Source: Eubacteriales bacterium (GTDB lineage Bacteria; Bacillota; Clostridia; Lachnospirales; Lachnospiraceae). Taken from it: a stretch of DNA of 64,000 nt. The notes under the pieces were generated by a model that saw only the letters and a program-made list of their open reading frames with translations, had not been told where the DNA came from and searched no databases. The stretch spans positions 1 through 64,000 of the forward strand of contig JAUNGV010000008.1 of NCBI GenBank assembly GCA_030524225.1, read 5' to 3'. The first letter of the stretch is position 1; every line of letters starts with the position of its first letter. This document shows, in pieces, positions 52,231 to 61,031 of this stretch. The translations under genes were made by a program, and so were the position numbers.

Positions 52231-52665
52231 ATGATGAAAGAGAGACAATCCGATACCCCCTCCCGCAGTCCCTTCCGCGTTCTCTGGCTGATTGCGGGGG
52301 CTGTGGCGATGGGGCTGGGCGCTGTGGGCGTGGTGCTTCCGGTGCTGCCCACAACGCCCTTTCTGCTGCTGGCCTCGTTCTGCTTTGCCAAAGGCTCGAA
52401 GCGCTTTCACCTCTGGTTTACGGGAACCAAATTGTATAAGCGTCACCTGGAGAGCTTCGTGCGCAGCAGGGCGATGACGCTGAAAACGAAATTCAGTCTG
52501 TTGATTCCGGCGTCCTGTATGCTGCTCTTTGCATTCTGGCTTATGCCGAATTGGTACGGGAGAGGATTTATCCTGTTCCTGATCGTGTTTAAGTACGTGT
52601 ACTTTTTCACAAGGATCCGGACGATTCCTGCGGGAACTGTTGTCGTGGCGGAGACGGAGGAATAG
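52231..52665 (+). CDS. YbaN-family (DUF454) small inner-membrane protein
   Basis: A 144-residue protein with a hydrophobic N-terminal half: LIAGAVAMGLGAVGVVLPVLPTTPFLLLASFCFAKGSKRFH is the family core. It ends in two further spans. AAAGGAG upstream supports the ATG at 52231. Function is unproven in the family. It heads an operon with a YgbA-like protein and two ABC exporter halves, suggesting a shared envelope or respiratory-stress role. Confidence 0.85.
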   Translation: MMKERQSDTPSRSPFRVLWLIAGAVAMGLGAVGVVLPVLPTTPFLLLASFCFAKGSKRFHLWFTGTKLYKRHLESFVRSRAMTLKTKFSLLIPASCMLLFAFWLMPNWYGRGFILFLIVFKYVYFFTRIRTIPAGTVVVAETEE

Positions 52666-52865
52666 AAACCGGAACGAGCGCAGGACAGGAGCGGAAGAGA
52701 CGGCGGAGAACCGGGGCATGCGGGAGAGATTTAAGCCGCGGGGAGAGCCGTAAGCCGCGCGAGAGAATCATAGACACAGGGGCCGGATAGGTGCGGAAGA
52801 GCAGAAACCGGATAGACATGGGAGCGGCGGAACAGGTGTCGGAGAACAGGAGCAGGAGCCGGTCG

Positions 52866-53222
52866 ATGAGGGAAAAGGACGTAGAGAAAAAGAGGCGGAA
52901 GGAGCAGCGGGTCGTGGAGGAGATGATCCGGCTCTACTGCCGCAAAAATCACAGCGATCACAGTGGGACGGGGCAGCTGTGCCCGGATTGCCGGGCACTG
53001 TCGGACTACGCGCGGGAGCGCAGCGAAAAATGTCCGTTTATGGAGCAGAAAACCTTCTGCGCCAACTGCAGAGTGCACTGCTACAAGCCGGAGATGCGGG
53101 AGAAGATACGAACCGTCATGCGCTTTTCCGGGCCACGGATGCTCCTGTACCATCCGGGAATGGCGCTCTGGCATCTGATTTGCAGTAAGAGGGAAGGCCG
53201 GACAGGGGATAAGAGAGCATGA
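52866..53222 (+). CDS. YgbA-like nitrous-oxide-stimulated-promoter family protein
   Basis: A 118-residue Cys-rich protein: VVEEMIRLYCRKNH, then CPDC, KCPFMEQKTFCANCRVHCYKPEMREKIR and FSGPRMLLYHPGMALWHL. The Cys pairs suggest a metal or Fe-S site. In E. coli ygbA is induced by nitric oxide through NsrR. Start chosen at 52866 with AGGAG 8 nt upstream; an ATG at 52818 is possible. The stop overlaps the ABC gene start by 4 nt (ATGA). Confidence 0.85.
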   Translation: MREKDVEKKRRKEQRVVEEMIRLYCRKNHSDHSGTGQLCPDCRALSDYARERSEKCPFMEQKTFCANCRVHCYKPEMREKIRTVMRFSGPRMLLYHPGMALWHLICSKREGRTGDKRA

Positions 53223-55075
53223 TTAAGAAAAGACTGGTGGGACTGCTGTCCCACGCTAAAAAATATATTGCATACAACGTGCTGTGGCAATGGATCGGGC
53301 TGTTGGCCCAGATTGCCGCAGTGTTTTTGGTTGCGGGGCTTTTGGAAAAAGCGCTGGAGCGGCGGATGGCGCCGGCGGATTTCTTCGGAACCATTCCGGC
53401 GCTTCTGCTCTGTATTGCGGTTCGGTTTGTCTGCGAGAGAATGGCGGCGCGGGCGTCCTGCCGGGCCAGCATGGACGTCAAAACTGTTCTGCGGAGCCGG
53501 ATTTATGAAAAGATGCTGCGGCTCGGCGCGTCCTACCGGGACAGCGTGGCCACCTCGGAGGTGATGCAGGTGAGCACGGAGGGGGCCGAGCAGCTGGAGG
53601 TGTACTTCGGCAAATATCTGCCGCAGCTGTTTTACAGTTTGCTGGCGCCTCTGACCCTGTTTGCGGCGCTCTGCCGGGTGAGCCTGCGGGCCAGTCTGGC
53701 GCTGCTGATCTGCGTGCCGCTGATTCCGCTGTCCATCGTGGCGGTACAGAAGATTGCAAAGCGCCTGCTGAACCGGTACTGGAGTATTTACACGGAGCTG
53801 GGGGATTCTTTTCTGGAAAACCTGCAGGGACTGACGACACTGAAAATCTATCAGGCGGACGAGCAGAAGGCACGGGAGATGGACGCGGAGGCCCAGCGTT
53901 TCCGTCAGGTCACGATGAAGGTGCTGACCATGCAGCTCAATTCCACCAGCGTGATGGACATTGTGGCTTACGGGGGAGCGGCGGCAGGCATGATTGTGGC
54001 GGCCGGTGAATTTCTGCAGGGAAATCTGGGCTTTGCGGGGGCGCTGTCGGTGATTCTGCTGGCCAGCGAGTTCTTTTTGCCGCTGCGCCTGCTGGGATCT
54101 TTTTTCCATATTGCGATGAACGGCATGGCGGCCAGCGACAAGATGTTTGCCATTCTGGATCTGCCGGAACCGGCACAGGGCGGCCGGGAGCTGCCGGAGG
54201 GGCCGCTGGACATCCGGCTGGAAGAGGTGCGTTTTTCCTACGAGTCGGAGCGGGAGATTCTGAAGGGGATTTCACTGGAACTTGCGCCGGGCAGCTTTGT
54301 CTGTCTGGTCGGAGAATCCGGCTGCGGTAAAAGCACGGCGGCGGGACTGATCTGCGGCAGGAACCGGGAATTTGACGGGGAACTCTCCATCGGCGGCGTG
54401 CCGGTCTCTCAGATCGCCGAACAGAGCCTGATGCGGAAGGTGGTGCTGGTGCGCCATAACAGCTATCTGTTCGCGGGAACCGTGGCGGAAAATCTGCGGA
54501 TGGCGAAACCGCAGGCCACGGAGCGGGAGATGGAGGAGGCGCTGGAGAAGGTGCGGCTGCTGGATTTTGTGCGGGACCAGCAGGGGCTTGATACCCGGCT
54601 GCTGGAACGCGCGGACAATCTCTCCGGCGGGCAGCGCCAGAGGCTCGCCATGGCCCGGGCGCTGCTGGCGGACGCGCCGGTGTATGTGTTCGATGAGGCC
54701 ACCAGCAACATTGACACAGAGAGCGAAGAGATGATCATGGATGTGATTCACGAGCTGGCGCGGACGAAAACAGTGCTTCTGATTTCACACCGGCTGGCCA
54801 ATGCGGTGCGCGCGGACCGGATCTTCCTGCTGGAGAACGGACGGATCAGGGAGCAGGGGACGCACCGGGAGCTGATGGAGCAGGGCGGGCTGTACCGGCA
54901 GCTGTATGAGAGTCAGATGGAGCTGGAGGGCTACGGACAGAGACGGGACAGTCAGGCGCAGAGTAAGCAGATACAGAGCAGTCAGTTGCCGGGCAGTCAG
55001 GTACAGGAGAGCCAGAGTCAGAGCAGTCAGTCGCAGGACAGTCAGACACAGAGCGGGAAGGCGGGAAAGGCATGA
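53219..55075 (+). CDS. ABC exporter half-transporter 1 (CydD-like)
   Basis: A 618-residue fusion of a six-span permease and an ATPase. The ABC part has Walker A GESGCGKST (residues 365-373), the signature LSGGQRQRLAMARALL, Walker B VYVFDEATSNID and the H-loop LLISHRLANA. The permease region (KIYQADEQKAREMDAEAQRF) resembles CydD, which exports cysteine or glutathione for cytochrome bd assembly. The tail of about 35 residues is an almost pure Gln/Ser repeat. It overlaps its partner gene by 4 nt, so the two form a heterodimer. Confidence 0.9.
   Translation: MIKKRLVGLLSHAKKYIAYNVLWQWIGLLAQIAAVFLVAGLLEKALERRMAPADFFGTIPALLLCIAVRFVCERMAARASCRASMDVKTVLRSRIYEKMLRLGASYRDSVATSEVMQVSTEGAEQLEVYFGKYLPQLFYSLLAPLTLFAALCRVSLRASLALLICVPLIPLSIVAVQKIAKRLLNRYWSIYTELGDSFLENLQGLTTLKIYQADEQKAREMDAEAQRFRQVTMKVLTMQLNSTSVMDIVAYGGAAAGMIVAAGEFLQGNLGFAGALSVILLASEFFLPLRLLGSFFHIAMNGMAASDKMFAILDLPEPAQGGRELPEGPLDIRLEEVRFSYESEREILKGISLELAPGSFVCLVGESGCGKSTAAGLICGRNREFDGELSIGGVPVSQIAEQSLMRKVVLVRHNSYLFAGTVAENLRMAKPQATEREMEEALEKVRLLDFVRDQQGLDTRLLERADNLSGGQRQRLAMARALLADAPVYVFDEATSNIDTESEEMIMDVIHELARTKTVLLISHRLANAVRADRIFLLENGRIREQGTHRELMEQGGLYRQLYESQMELEGYGQRRDSQAQSKQIQSSQLPGSQVQESQSQSSQSQDSQTQSGKAGKA
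54946..55065 (+). repeat. Gln/Ser repeat tail of ABC half 1
   Basis: Degenerate CAGAGYCAG/CAGAGCAGTCAG units fill the last codons and encode alternating Gln and Ser. Homologues normally end soon after the H-loop helix. Confidence 0.75.
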
Positions 55076-56880
55076 GCGGCGAAGAGAAAAGGGAAACGGC
55101 GGCGCGCAGGAGCGCGACCGCCATCATGGGAAAGCTGATCGGACTGGTCAGCCCCCTTCTTCCGGTTATGGTGCTGGCAGTGGCGCTGGGCACGGCGGGA
55201 TATCTGTGCGCGATCTCCCTGACCGTTCTGGCAGGGAAGGCGCTGCTTCTGGGAATGGAAGGGGCGGGAGCGCTGGCGGGGCGGCTGTTTGTGTGTATGG
55301 CTGTTCTGGCCGTGATGCGGGGGCTGCTCCATTATGCCGAGCAGTACTGCAATCATTTCATCGCCTTTAAGCTTCTGGCGATCATCAGGCACAGGGTATT
55401 CGCGGCGCTGCGGAGGCTGTGTCCGGCGAAATTGGAAGGACGGGAGCGGGGCAACCTGATCTCGATCATTACGACGGATATTGAGCTTCTGGAGGTGTTT
55501 TACGCCCACACCATCTCCCCGATTGCCATCGCGGTTCTGACCTGCCTGATTGTGGCGGGCTTTATCGGTAGCTTTCAACCGGCGGCAGGTGTGCTGGCGG
55601 TGGCGGCTTATCTGACGGTGGGCGTGGTGATTCCTCTGCAGAACGGCAGACGGGGCGGCGGCCGGGGGATGGCATTCCGGACGGCTTTCGGAGAACTTAA
55701 CAGCTTCGTGCTGGATTCCCTGCGGGGACTGGACGAGACGGTGCAGTACGGCTGCGGACAGGAGCGGGAGAACAGCCTGCAGCGGCGCTCTCAGGAGCTG
55801 GCGAAGCTGCAGAGGGAGCTGAGCCGTCTGGAGGGAGGGCAGCGATCATGGACCAATCTGGCCATTCTGTGCTATTCTTTTGCCATGCTGTTTCTGACGC
55901 TGTGGCTGGAGCAGGGCGGAGCGATGACCTTCGAGGGCGTTCTTCTGTGCACGCTGGCGATGATGGGATCCTTCGGCCCTGTCGCGGCGCTCTCCAGTCT
56001 CTCGAATAATCTGAATCAGACGCTGGCCAGCGGGGAGCGGGTGCTCTCTCTTCTGGAGGAAGAGCCGGTTGTGGAAGAGATTCCGGAGACGGACAGGAGT
56101 GTCGCTCCGGGCGCAGCAGCCGGGCATGGTTCGGGTGTTGCAGACGCAGCGACCGGATACGGGACGGGCGCTTTAGGTGCAGCGGCCAGCGACTGTTCGG
56201 TCGCGGATGGCGAGACGTCCGGGGCCGCGCCGCTGGCGGCGCAGGCAGAACAAGTGGACTTTGCGTATCAGGAGGAGGGGATCCTGCGGGACTTCTCCAT
56301 AGAGATTCCCAGAGGACAGATTGTGGGAATTCACGGGGCCAGCGGCTCCGGCAAATCCACCTTTTTGAAGCTTCTGATGCGCTTCTGGGACGTACAGGCG
56401 GGAAGGATCGCAGTGGAGGGCGAGGATGTGCGGCGGATTCCGACCGCGCGGCTGCGCCGGACACAGGCCTATGTGACGCAGGAGACGTATCTCTTCCACG
56501 ATTCCGTGGCCAACAATATCGCGGTGGGAAAACCGGGGGCTTCCCGGGAGGAGATCATGGAGGCGGCGAAAAAGGCCTCCGTGCATGATTTTATTCTGTC
56601 TCTGCCAAAGGGGTACGATACACCGGTGGGCGAGCTGGGGGATACCCTCTCCGGAGGAGAGAAACAGCGCATCGGGATCGCGCGGGCGTTTCTGCACGAT
56701 GCGCCCCTGCTCCTGCTGGATGAACCCACCAGCAATCTGGATTCTTTAAATGAAGGCATCATTCTGAAGTCGCTGCGCGCCAAGGCAAAGGAACAGACGG
56801 TGGTGCTCGTATCGCACAGAGACTCCACGATGAGCGTGGCCGACCGGGTTGTCGAAATGGAGCAGCAGCGCTGCAGCTGA
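55072..56880 (+). CDS. ABC exporter half-transporter 2 (CydC-like)
   Basis: A 602-residue permease-ATPase. Walker A is GASGSGKST (residues 422-430), followed by the Q-loop QETYLFHDSVANNIAVGK, signature LSGGEKQRIGIARAFL, Walker B LLLLDEPTSNLDS and H-loop VLVSHRDST. It pairs with the preceding gene by a 4-nt ATGA overlap. An Ala/Gly-rich insert of about 45 residues (about 342-388) joins the permease to the ATPase, again with repeat-like composition. Cargo is unknown. A YgbA neighbour hints at thiol or respiratory-stress physiology. Confidence 0.9.
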   Translation: MSGEEKRETAARRSATAIMGKLIGLVSPLLPVMVLAVALGTAGYLCAISLTVLAGKALLLGMEGAGALAGRLFVCMAVLAVMRGLLHYAEQYCNHFIAFKLLAIIRHRVFAALRRLCPAKLEGRERGNLISIITTDIELLEVFYAHTISPIAIAVLTCLIVAGFIGSFQPAAGVLAVAAYLTVGVVIPLQNGRRGGGRGMAFRTAFGELNSFVLDSLRGLDETVQYGCGQERENSLQRRSQELAKLQRELSRLEGGQRSWTNLAILCYSFAMLFLTLWLEQGGAMTFEGVLLCTLAMMGSFGPVAALSSLSNNLNQTLASGERVLSLLEEEPVVEEIPETDRSVAPGAAAGHGSGVADAATGYGTGALGAAASDCSVADGETSGAAPLAAQAEQVDFAYQEEGILRDFSIEIPRGQIVGIHGASGSGKSTFLKLLMRFWDVQAGRIAVEGEDVRRIPTARLRRTQAYVTQETYLFHDSVANNIAVGKPGASREEIMEAAKKASVHDFILSLPKGYDTPVGELGDTLSGGEKQRIGIARAFLHDAPLLLLDEPTSNLDSLNEGIILKSLRAKAKEQTVVLVSHRDSTMSVADRVVEMEQQRCS

Positions 56881-56897
56881 GAAATGGAGAGGCTGCT

Positions 56898-57033
56898 GTG
56901 CGGCGTGCGGCAATGGCCCAGAGCGAAACGTGTGCGGCGCTGGTTCAGAGTGGATTGCGGCCGGTGTGTGGCACTGGTTCGGAGCGGACTGTGACCGGCG
57001 CGCGGCGCTGACCGGGAGGGACTGGCAGTTCTG
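56898..57033 (+). repeat. 34-bp tandem repeat, four units
   Basis: Units start at 56898, 56932, 56966 and 57000, exactly 34 bp apart. Consensus begins GTGCGGCGCTGG and continues TTCGGAGCGGACTG. The array lies 17 nt after the ABC stop. Confidence 0.88.
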
Positions 57034-57062
57034 AACGGACGGAAACGGATAGAGGAGACGGT

Positions 57063-58172
57063 ATGGGATTTCTGGTTAAATTATTTTTGTTTCTGGTATG
57101 GGCAGTGGCGGCGCCCTGTGCGCTGGGACTGCTGCCCTGCGCTCTTTTGCCGAAGGAAAAACGCACGGTGTCCGTGCTCTGCCTGTCCGGTTACTGCGTG
57201 ACATTTTCCCTGTTCGCCCTTGTATATATGCCGATGCTGCTGCTCACGAAGGAGGGGCGGTTCACGCCGCTCGTGGTCGCCTTTACGATTGTCTCCCTGG
57301 CGGCGATCGCGGCGGGCGGGGTTCTCTGCGGCGGGCGGGGCGGCGTGACGCTGTCTCTGCGAAAACCCGGACGGGAAGAGGCTCTGCTGTGGGCCGTGTT
57401 TGCCGCTCTCCTTCTGTTTGAACTCTACATGGCCTATACCCGCGCTTCATTTGATGGAGACGACGCCTATTACGTCGTGGAGTCGGTGCTGGCAGACCAG
57501 CAGGACTCCATGTACCGGATTCTGCCGTATACCGGGGGAGCGACGTCCCTCGACGCCCGCCACGCGCTGGCGGGGCTTCCGATGTGGATCGCGTATCTGG
57601 CGCGGATGACGGGGGCGCACGCGACGATTCTGACCCACAGTCTCCTGCCGCTTCTGTTGATTCCCCTGACCGATCTGGCGTTCTACGGGATTGCAAAGAG
57701 GCTATTTGAGCACGCGGCGTATGGGAGCGCGGCGTCCGGCGGCAGAGGCGGCGAAGGAGCGTTGCGGTGCAGGCTTCCGGCTTTTATGATCGTGATCGCC
57801 CTGTTTCAGATTTTCGGCAATGTCTCGATCTACACACCGGAGACGTTTCTGCTCATGCGCACCTGGCAGGGGAAATCTGTTTTTGCGAATCTGATCGTGC
57901 CGGTCGCTTTTCTGCTCCTTTTGTGGATTGCAAAGGCGTATCGGGAGCAGGCCGGTGGAAAAGAGAGGCTGTTTCTCTGGATCTGGCTCCTGTGCCTGAA
58001 TCTGGCGGCGGGGCTGTGCACGTCGATGGCGGTGGCGCTGCTCACGCTTCTACTCGGAGCCGGGGCGTTCTGGATCAGCGCGGCAAACCGGAATTTCAGA
58101 ATTCTGCGGGATACGGTGATTGTCTGTATTCCGAATGCGCTGCACATGGCGCTGCTGCTGTTTCTGCACTGA
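57063..58172 (+). CDS. Polytopic membrane protein (DUF6077-like)
   Basis: A 369-residue membrane protein with about 9 spans. The loop ASFDGDDAYYVVESVLADQQ followed by YTGGATSLDARHALAGLP is the most conserved-looking part. TPETFLLMRTWQGKSVFANL is another strong block. Both agree with a DUF6077-type glycan-locus protein as I recall it. It ends shortly before a second membrane ORF that looks like the continuation of such a protein. A repeat-like Gly/Ala insert is near residue 220. GAGGAGAC precedes the ATG. Confidence 0.6.
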   Translation: MGFLVKLFLFLVWAVAAPCALGLLPCALLPKEKRTVSVLCLSGYCVTFSLFALVYMPMLLLTKEGRFTPLVVAFTIVSLAAIAAGGVLCGGRGGVTLSLRKPGREEALLWAVFAALLLFELYMAYTRASFDGDDAYYVVESVLADQQDSMYRILPYTGGATSLDARHALAGLPMWIAYLARMTGAHATILTHSLLPLLLIPLTDLAFYGIAKRLFEHAAYGSAASGGRGGEGALRCRLPAFMIVIALFQIFGNVSIYTPETFLLMRTWQGKSVFANLIVPVAFLLLLWIAKAYREQAGGKERLFLWIWLLCLNLAAGLCTSMAVALLTLLLGAGAFWISAANRNFRILRDTVIVCIPNALHMALLLFLH

Positions 58173-58194
58173 GGAGAAAGGAAGCTGAGAGCGT

Positions 58195-58950
58195 ATGACG
58201 GAAATTATTAAAATTCTGCAGGACTATCGGGGAGAGGGAATCCTGCTGCTTCTTTATCTTGCCGCATTTCTCTATCTGCTGCTGCGGGAGAGAGATCCGG
58301 TCCGGCGGGCCCTGTTCGTGTATATGCCGGCGACGATTCTGGTACTCTTTCTGCTGCCCCCTTTTTATGCGATTTACAGCAAAGTGGAGACGGCGACGTA
58401 TTACCGTCTGCTCTGGCTCCTGCCCATGGGGGCGACACTGGCGTATGCGGGACTGCGGTTGTTCGGGAGGCATTACCGGATCGGCCTTATTCTGCTGTGT
58501 GCGCTCGTGATCGCAGGCGGCTCTTATACCTACAGCAATCCGAACATCACGAAGGCCCAGAACCGCTATCATATTCCGCAGAGCGTGATCAATCTCTGCG
58601 ACTTCCTCAAGATACAGAGCGGGGGCAAGCGGGTGCGGGCGGCTATTCCTGGAGAACTGGCGCAGTATATCCGGCAGTATGATACTGATGTGGAGATGCC
58701 GTTCGGGCGGGAGATGCTCGTGCCGCAGTGGGATTACTACAATGAGGTGTACGAGGTGATGGAGAAGCCGGAGGTTATCGACGCACAGGCCCTTGTGGAG
58801 GCGACGCGCAATCAGGACTGCCGCTATATCGTGCTCTCCTCCCTGCGGGCGATTGACCGGGACCTGACGGAGCTCGGTCTGGAGCAGATTGGCCTGATCG
58901 ACGGCTTTTATGTCTATGAGGACGACACAGTCCCGGAACAGGCGGACTGA
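58195..58950 (+). CDS. Membrane protein with soluble C-terminal domain, unassigned
   Basis: A 251-residue protein with about four spans (to residue 110) and an extracytoplasmic C-terminal half containing LCDFLKIQSGGKRVRAAIPG and DCRYIVLSSLRAIDRDL. The half resembles the tail domains of larger glycan-locus membrane proteins. Together with the preceding gene it has the layout of one longer protein. The upstream gene ends with TGA and this one opens 22 nt later in another frame. A split gene or an ancient frameshift is possible. Its last codons seed the repeat array at 58933. Confidence 0.55.
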   Translation: MTEIIKILQDYRGEGILLLLYLAAFLYLLLRERDPVRRALFVYMPATILVLFLLPPFYAIYSKVETATYYRLLWLLPMGATLAYAGLRLFGRHYRIGLILLCALVIAGGSYTYSNPNITKAQNRYHIPQSVINLCDFLKIQSGGKRVRAAIPGELAQYIRQYDTDVEMPFGREMLVPQWDYYNEVYEVMEKPEVIDAQALVEATRNQDCRYIVLSSLRAIDRDLTELGLEQIGLIDGFYVYEDDTVPEQAD

Positions 58951-59085
58951 GAGTGGGATGGGGCAGTGCCGGAACAGGCGGACTAAGTGGCCGGGATGGG
59001 ACGGTGCCGGAACAGGCAGATTGAGCGGGTGATGCCGGAGCGGGCGGACCGGGCTGGGACGTTTCCGGAACAGGCGGACTGAAGG
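58933..59085 (+). repeat. Five-unit degenerate repeat seeded by a gene 3' end
   Basis: CCGGAACAGGCGGACTGA-type units start at 58933 (inside the gene), 58969, 59007, 59035 and 59065, 28 to 38 bp apart. Copies 2-5 repeat the final codons P-E-Q-A-D-stop of the gene ahead. Confidence 0.88.
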
Positions 59086-59135
59086 GAGAGAGCGGGACAG
59101 AGCGGCCCGAAGCAGAGGGCAGGCAGAGGTAGGCG

Positions 59136-60905
59136 ATGAGTTTTCATTCTTATTTATTTGTATTTGTCTTTTATCCGGTGACACTGGCCGGATTCTATCT
59201 GATCAGGAACGGCGGAAAAAGAGCGGGACGGACTGCGGCGCATACGGCAGGACGGTGTGCAGTACCATTGACAGAGCGGAGTGTGGACAGTGTGGATGCG
59301 GGGAAACCTGCAGCGAAACCGTCACAGACCAGGGACCGCCTGTTGCGCTGGTGGCTGATTCTGCTCTCACTTTTCTTCTACAGCTATGGTCATCTCGATT
59401 CTCTGGTGGTATTCGCGGTCTCGATGGCGGCGGAGTATGCGCTGCTGCGCGGTATTTTTTCTCTGCAGAAAAAAGGTAGGACGGACAACGGAGCGCGCGG
59501 AGGAAAAGAAGATGCGGCGCGGGGAGACGGCACGGGAGGAGAAGCCGGGAAGGTGCGTTTTCTGGTTGCGGCGGGTGTGATTTTCCATCTGCTGATGCTG
59601 GCGGTATTCAAATATTTTAATTTCCTGACGGGAACGGTGTTCGCGATCTTCGGAGAGTCCTTTGTGTCTCAGAATATTGTGCTGCCACTCGGAATCAGCT
59701 TTCTGACGTTCCAGCAGATTTCCCTGCTGGTTGACGCGGGGCGCGGGGAGGTATCGGAGTGCTCTCTGACGGATTACCTGCTCTACATCACCTTTTTCCC
59801 CAAGGTGCTGATGGGGCCGATCACGACGTACGGAGAGATGAAGCCCCAGTTCGATGCGATGGTGCGGCGGCCGTGGGAGAGCGAGAGGTTTCTTCGCGGC
59901 GGTGCCCTTTTTGTTCTGGGAATGTCCAAGAAGTGTATTCTGGCCCAGAATATGGATACGGTTGTCAGCTTTGCGTTTACGAATATCACGTCGCTCTCCT
60001 TCCTGGAGGGGCTGATCGGAATGGTATGCTATCTGATGGAGCTGTACTTTGATTTCAGCGGCTACTGCGATATGGGACGCGGCGTCTGTCAGATGATGGG
60101 GATGGATCTGCCGGTGAATTTCAATTCGCCGCTCCAGTCGATTCATATCGTGGATTACTGGAAACGATGGCATATGACGCTGACCCGGTTTTTTACCAGA
60201 TACGTCTATATTCCGCTGGGCGGAAACCGGCGCGGGCGGACGAGAATGTGCGGGAACGTCATGCTGGTATTTCTCCTGAGCGGGCTCTGGCACGGCGCGG
60301 CATGGACGTTTGTCGTCTGGGGATTTCTGCAGGGTATTCTGTATGTGCCGGTCAAGCTGATCGTGGATGCCCGGAAGAGGAGAACAGCGTCCCGGGAGAA
60401 AGGCACCGGAATCGGAGAGAGAGACGCTGGAATCAGAGAGGGAGCCAGCGGCGGAACAGGCAGACAAGGGCGGTCTTCTCTGGGCGTGTGTGTTCTTTTG
60501 GCAGCGGCCCGGATCGGGAATTTCCTTGTCATTGCGGCGACGCTCGTTTTCTTCCGGGCGGCCACCGTCGGGGACGCGCTGCGCTATTTCGCTACCATGG
60601 GCAGGAGTCTGCTGCAGGGAACGGCGTGGCGGATCGGAACGGCTTATGTGAAGCTCTTTCAGGTGGATGAGCTGTGGTATGTCTTTAAAGGGCTGCACCT
60701 TGCGGACTATGCGGCGGCTCCGTACCTGTGCATGGCACTGATTCTGGGCGTTTCCCTCTATTTTGCCCTCTTTTCCCCGAACGCGGCTGCGATTGCGGAA
60801 CGGAGGGCGATTACCGTGCGGGGGGCGATGCTCTATGCGGTGCTCTTTGTCTGGTGTGTTCTGATGTTTGCGGGCGTGACGACGTACGTGTATGTGAATT
60901 TCTGA
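59136..60905 (+). CDS. MBOAT-family O-acyltransferase 4
   Basis: A 589-residue MBOAT, about 100 residues longer than usual. Conserved blocks are VLPLGISFLTFQQISLLVDA, TFFPKVLMGPITTY, YFDFSGYCDMGRGVCQMMGM, YWKRWHMTLTRFFTRYVYIP and SGLWHGAAWTF with His386. The extra length sits in three hydrophilic loops (about 22-68, 110-145 and 408-445) rich in Arg, Gly and Glu with repeat-like composition. It is followed by an SGNH-like membrane protein, as in the other modules. CAGAGGTAGG precedes the ATG. Confidence 0.9.
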   Translation: MSFHSYLFVFVFYPVTLAGFYLIRNGGKRAGRTAAHTAGRCAVPLTERSVDSVDAGKPAAKPSQTRDRLLRWWLILLSLFFYSYGHLDSLVVFAVSMAAEYALLRGIFSLQKKGRTDNGARGGKEDAARGDGTGGEAGKVRFLVAAGVIFHLLMLAVFKYFNFLTGTVFAIFGESFVSQNIVLPLGISFLTFQQISLLVDAGRGEVSECSLTDYLLYITFFPKVLMGPITTYGEMKPQFDAMVRRPWESERFLRGGALFVLGMSKKCILAQNMDTVVSFAFTNITSLSFLEGLIGMVCYLMELYFDFSGYCDMGRGVCQMMGMDLPVNFNSPLQSIHIVDYWKRWHMTLTRFFTRYVYIPLGGNRRGRTRMCGNVMLVFLLSGLWHGAAWTFVVWGFLQGILYVPVKLIVDARKRRTASREKGTGIGERDAGIREGASGGTGRQGRSSLGVCVLLAAARIGNFLVIAATLVFFRAATVGDALRYFATMGRSLLQGTAWRIGTAYVKLFQVDELWYVFKGLHLADYAAAPYLCMALILGVSLYFALFSPNAAAIAERRAITVRGAMLYAVLFVWCVLMFAGVTTYVYVNF

Positions 60906-61031
60906 TCGGCGGTTCCGGGACAGTGCTGGATGAGAGGAAATAAGAAGGCGGCGGGAAGCGTGGATGGCATCTGAACAAAGTGGGAGCGGACGGTGAGGCG
61001 ACAAAAAAGCTGAATCACGGCAGAGGAGACT

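Noticed and set aside
51864..57033. Repeat arrays as CRISPR
   Set aside because: The 34- and 38-bp units are contiguous and degenerate, with no unique spacers between identical repeats, and no cas gene is present.
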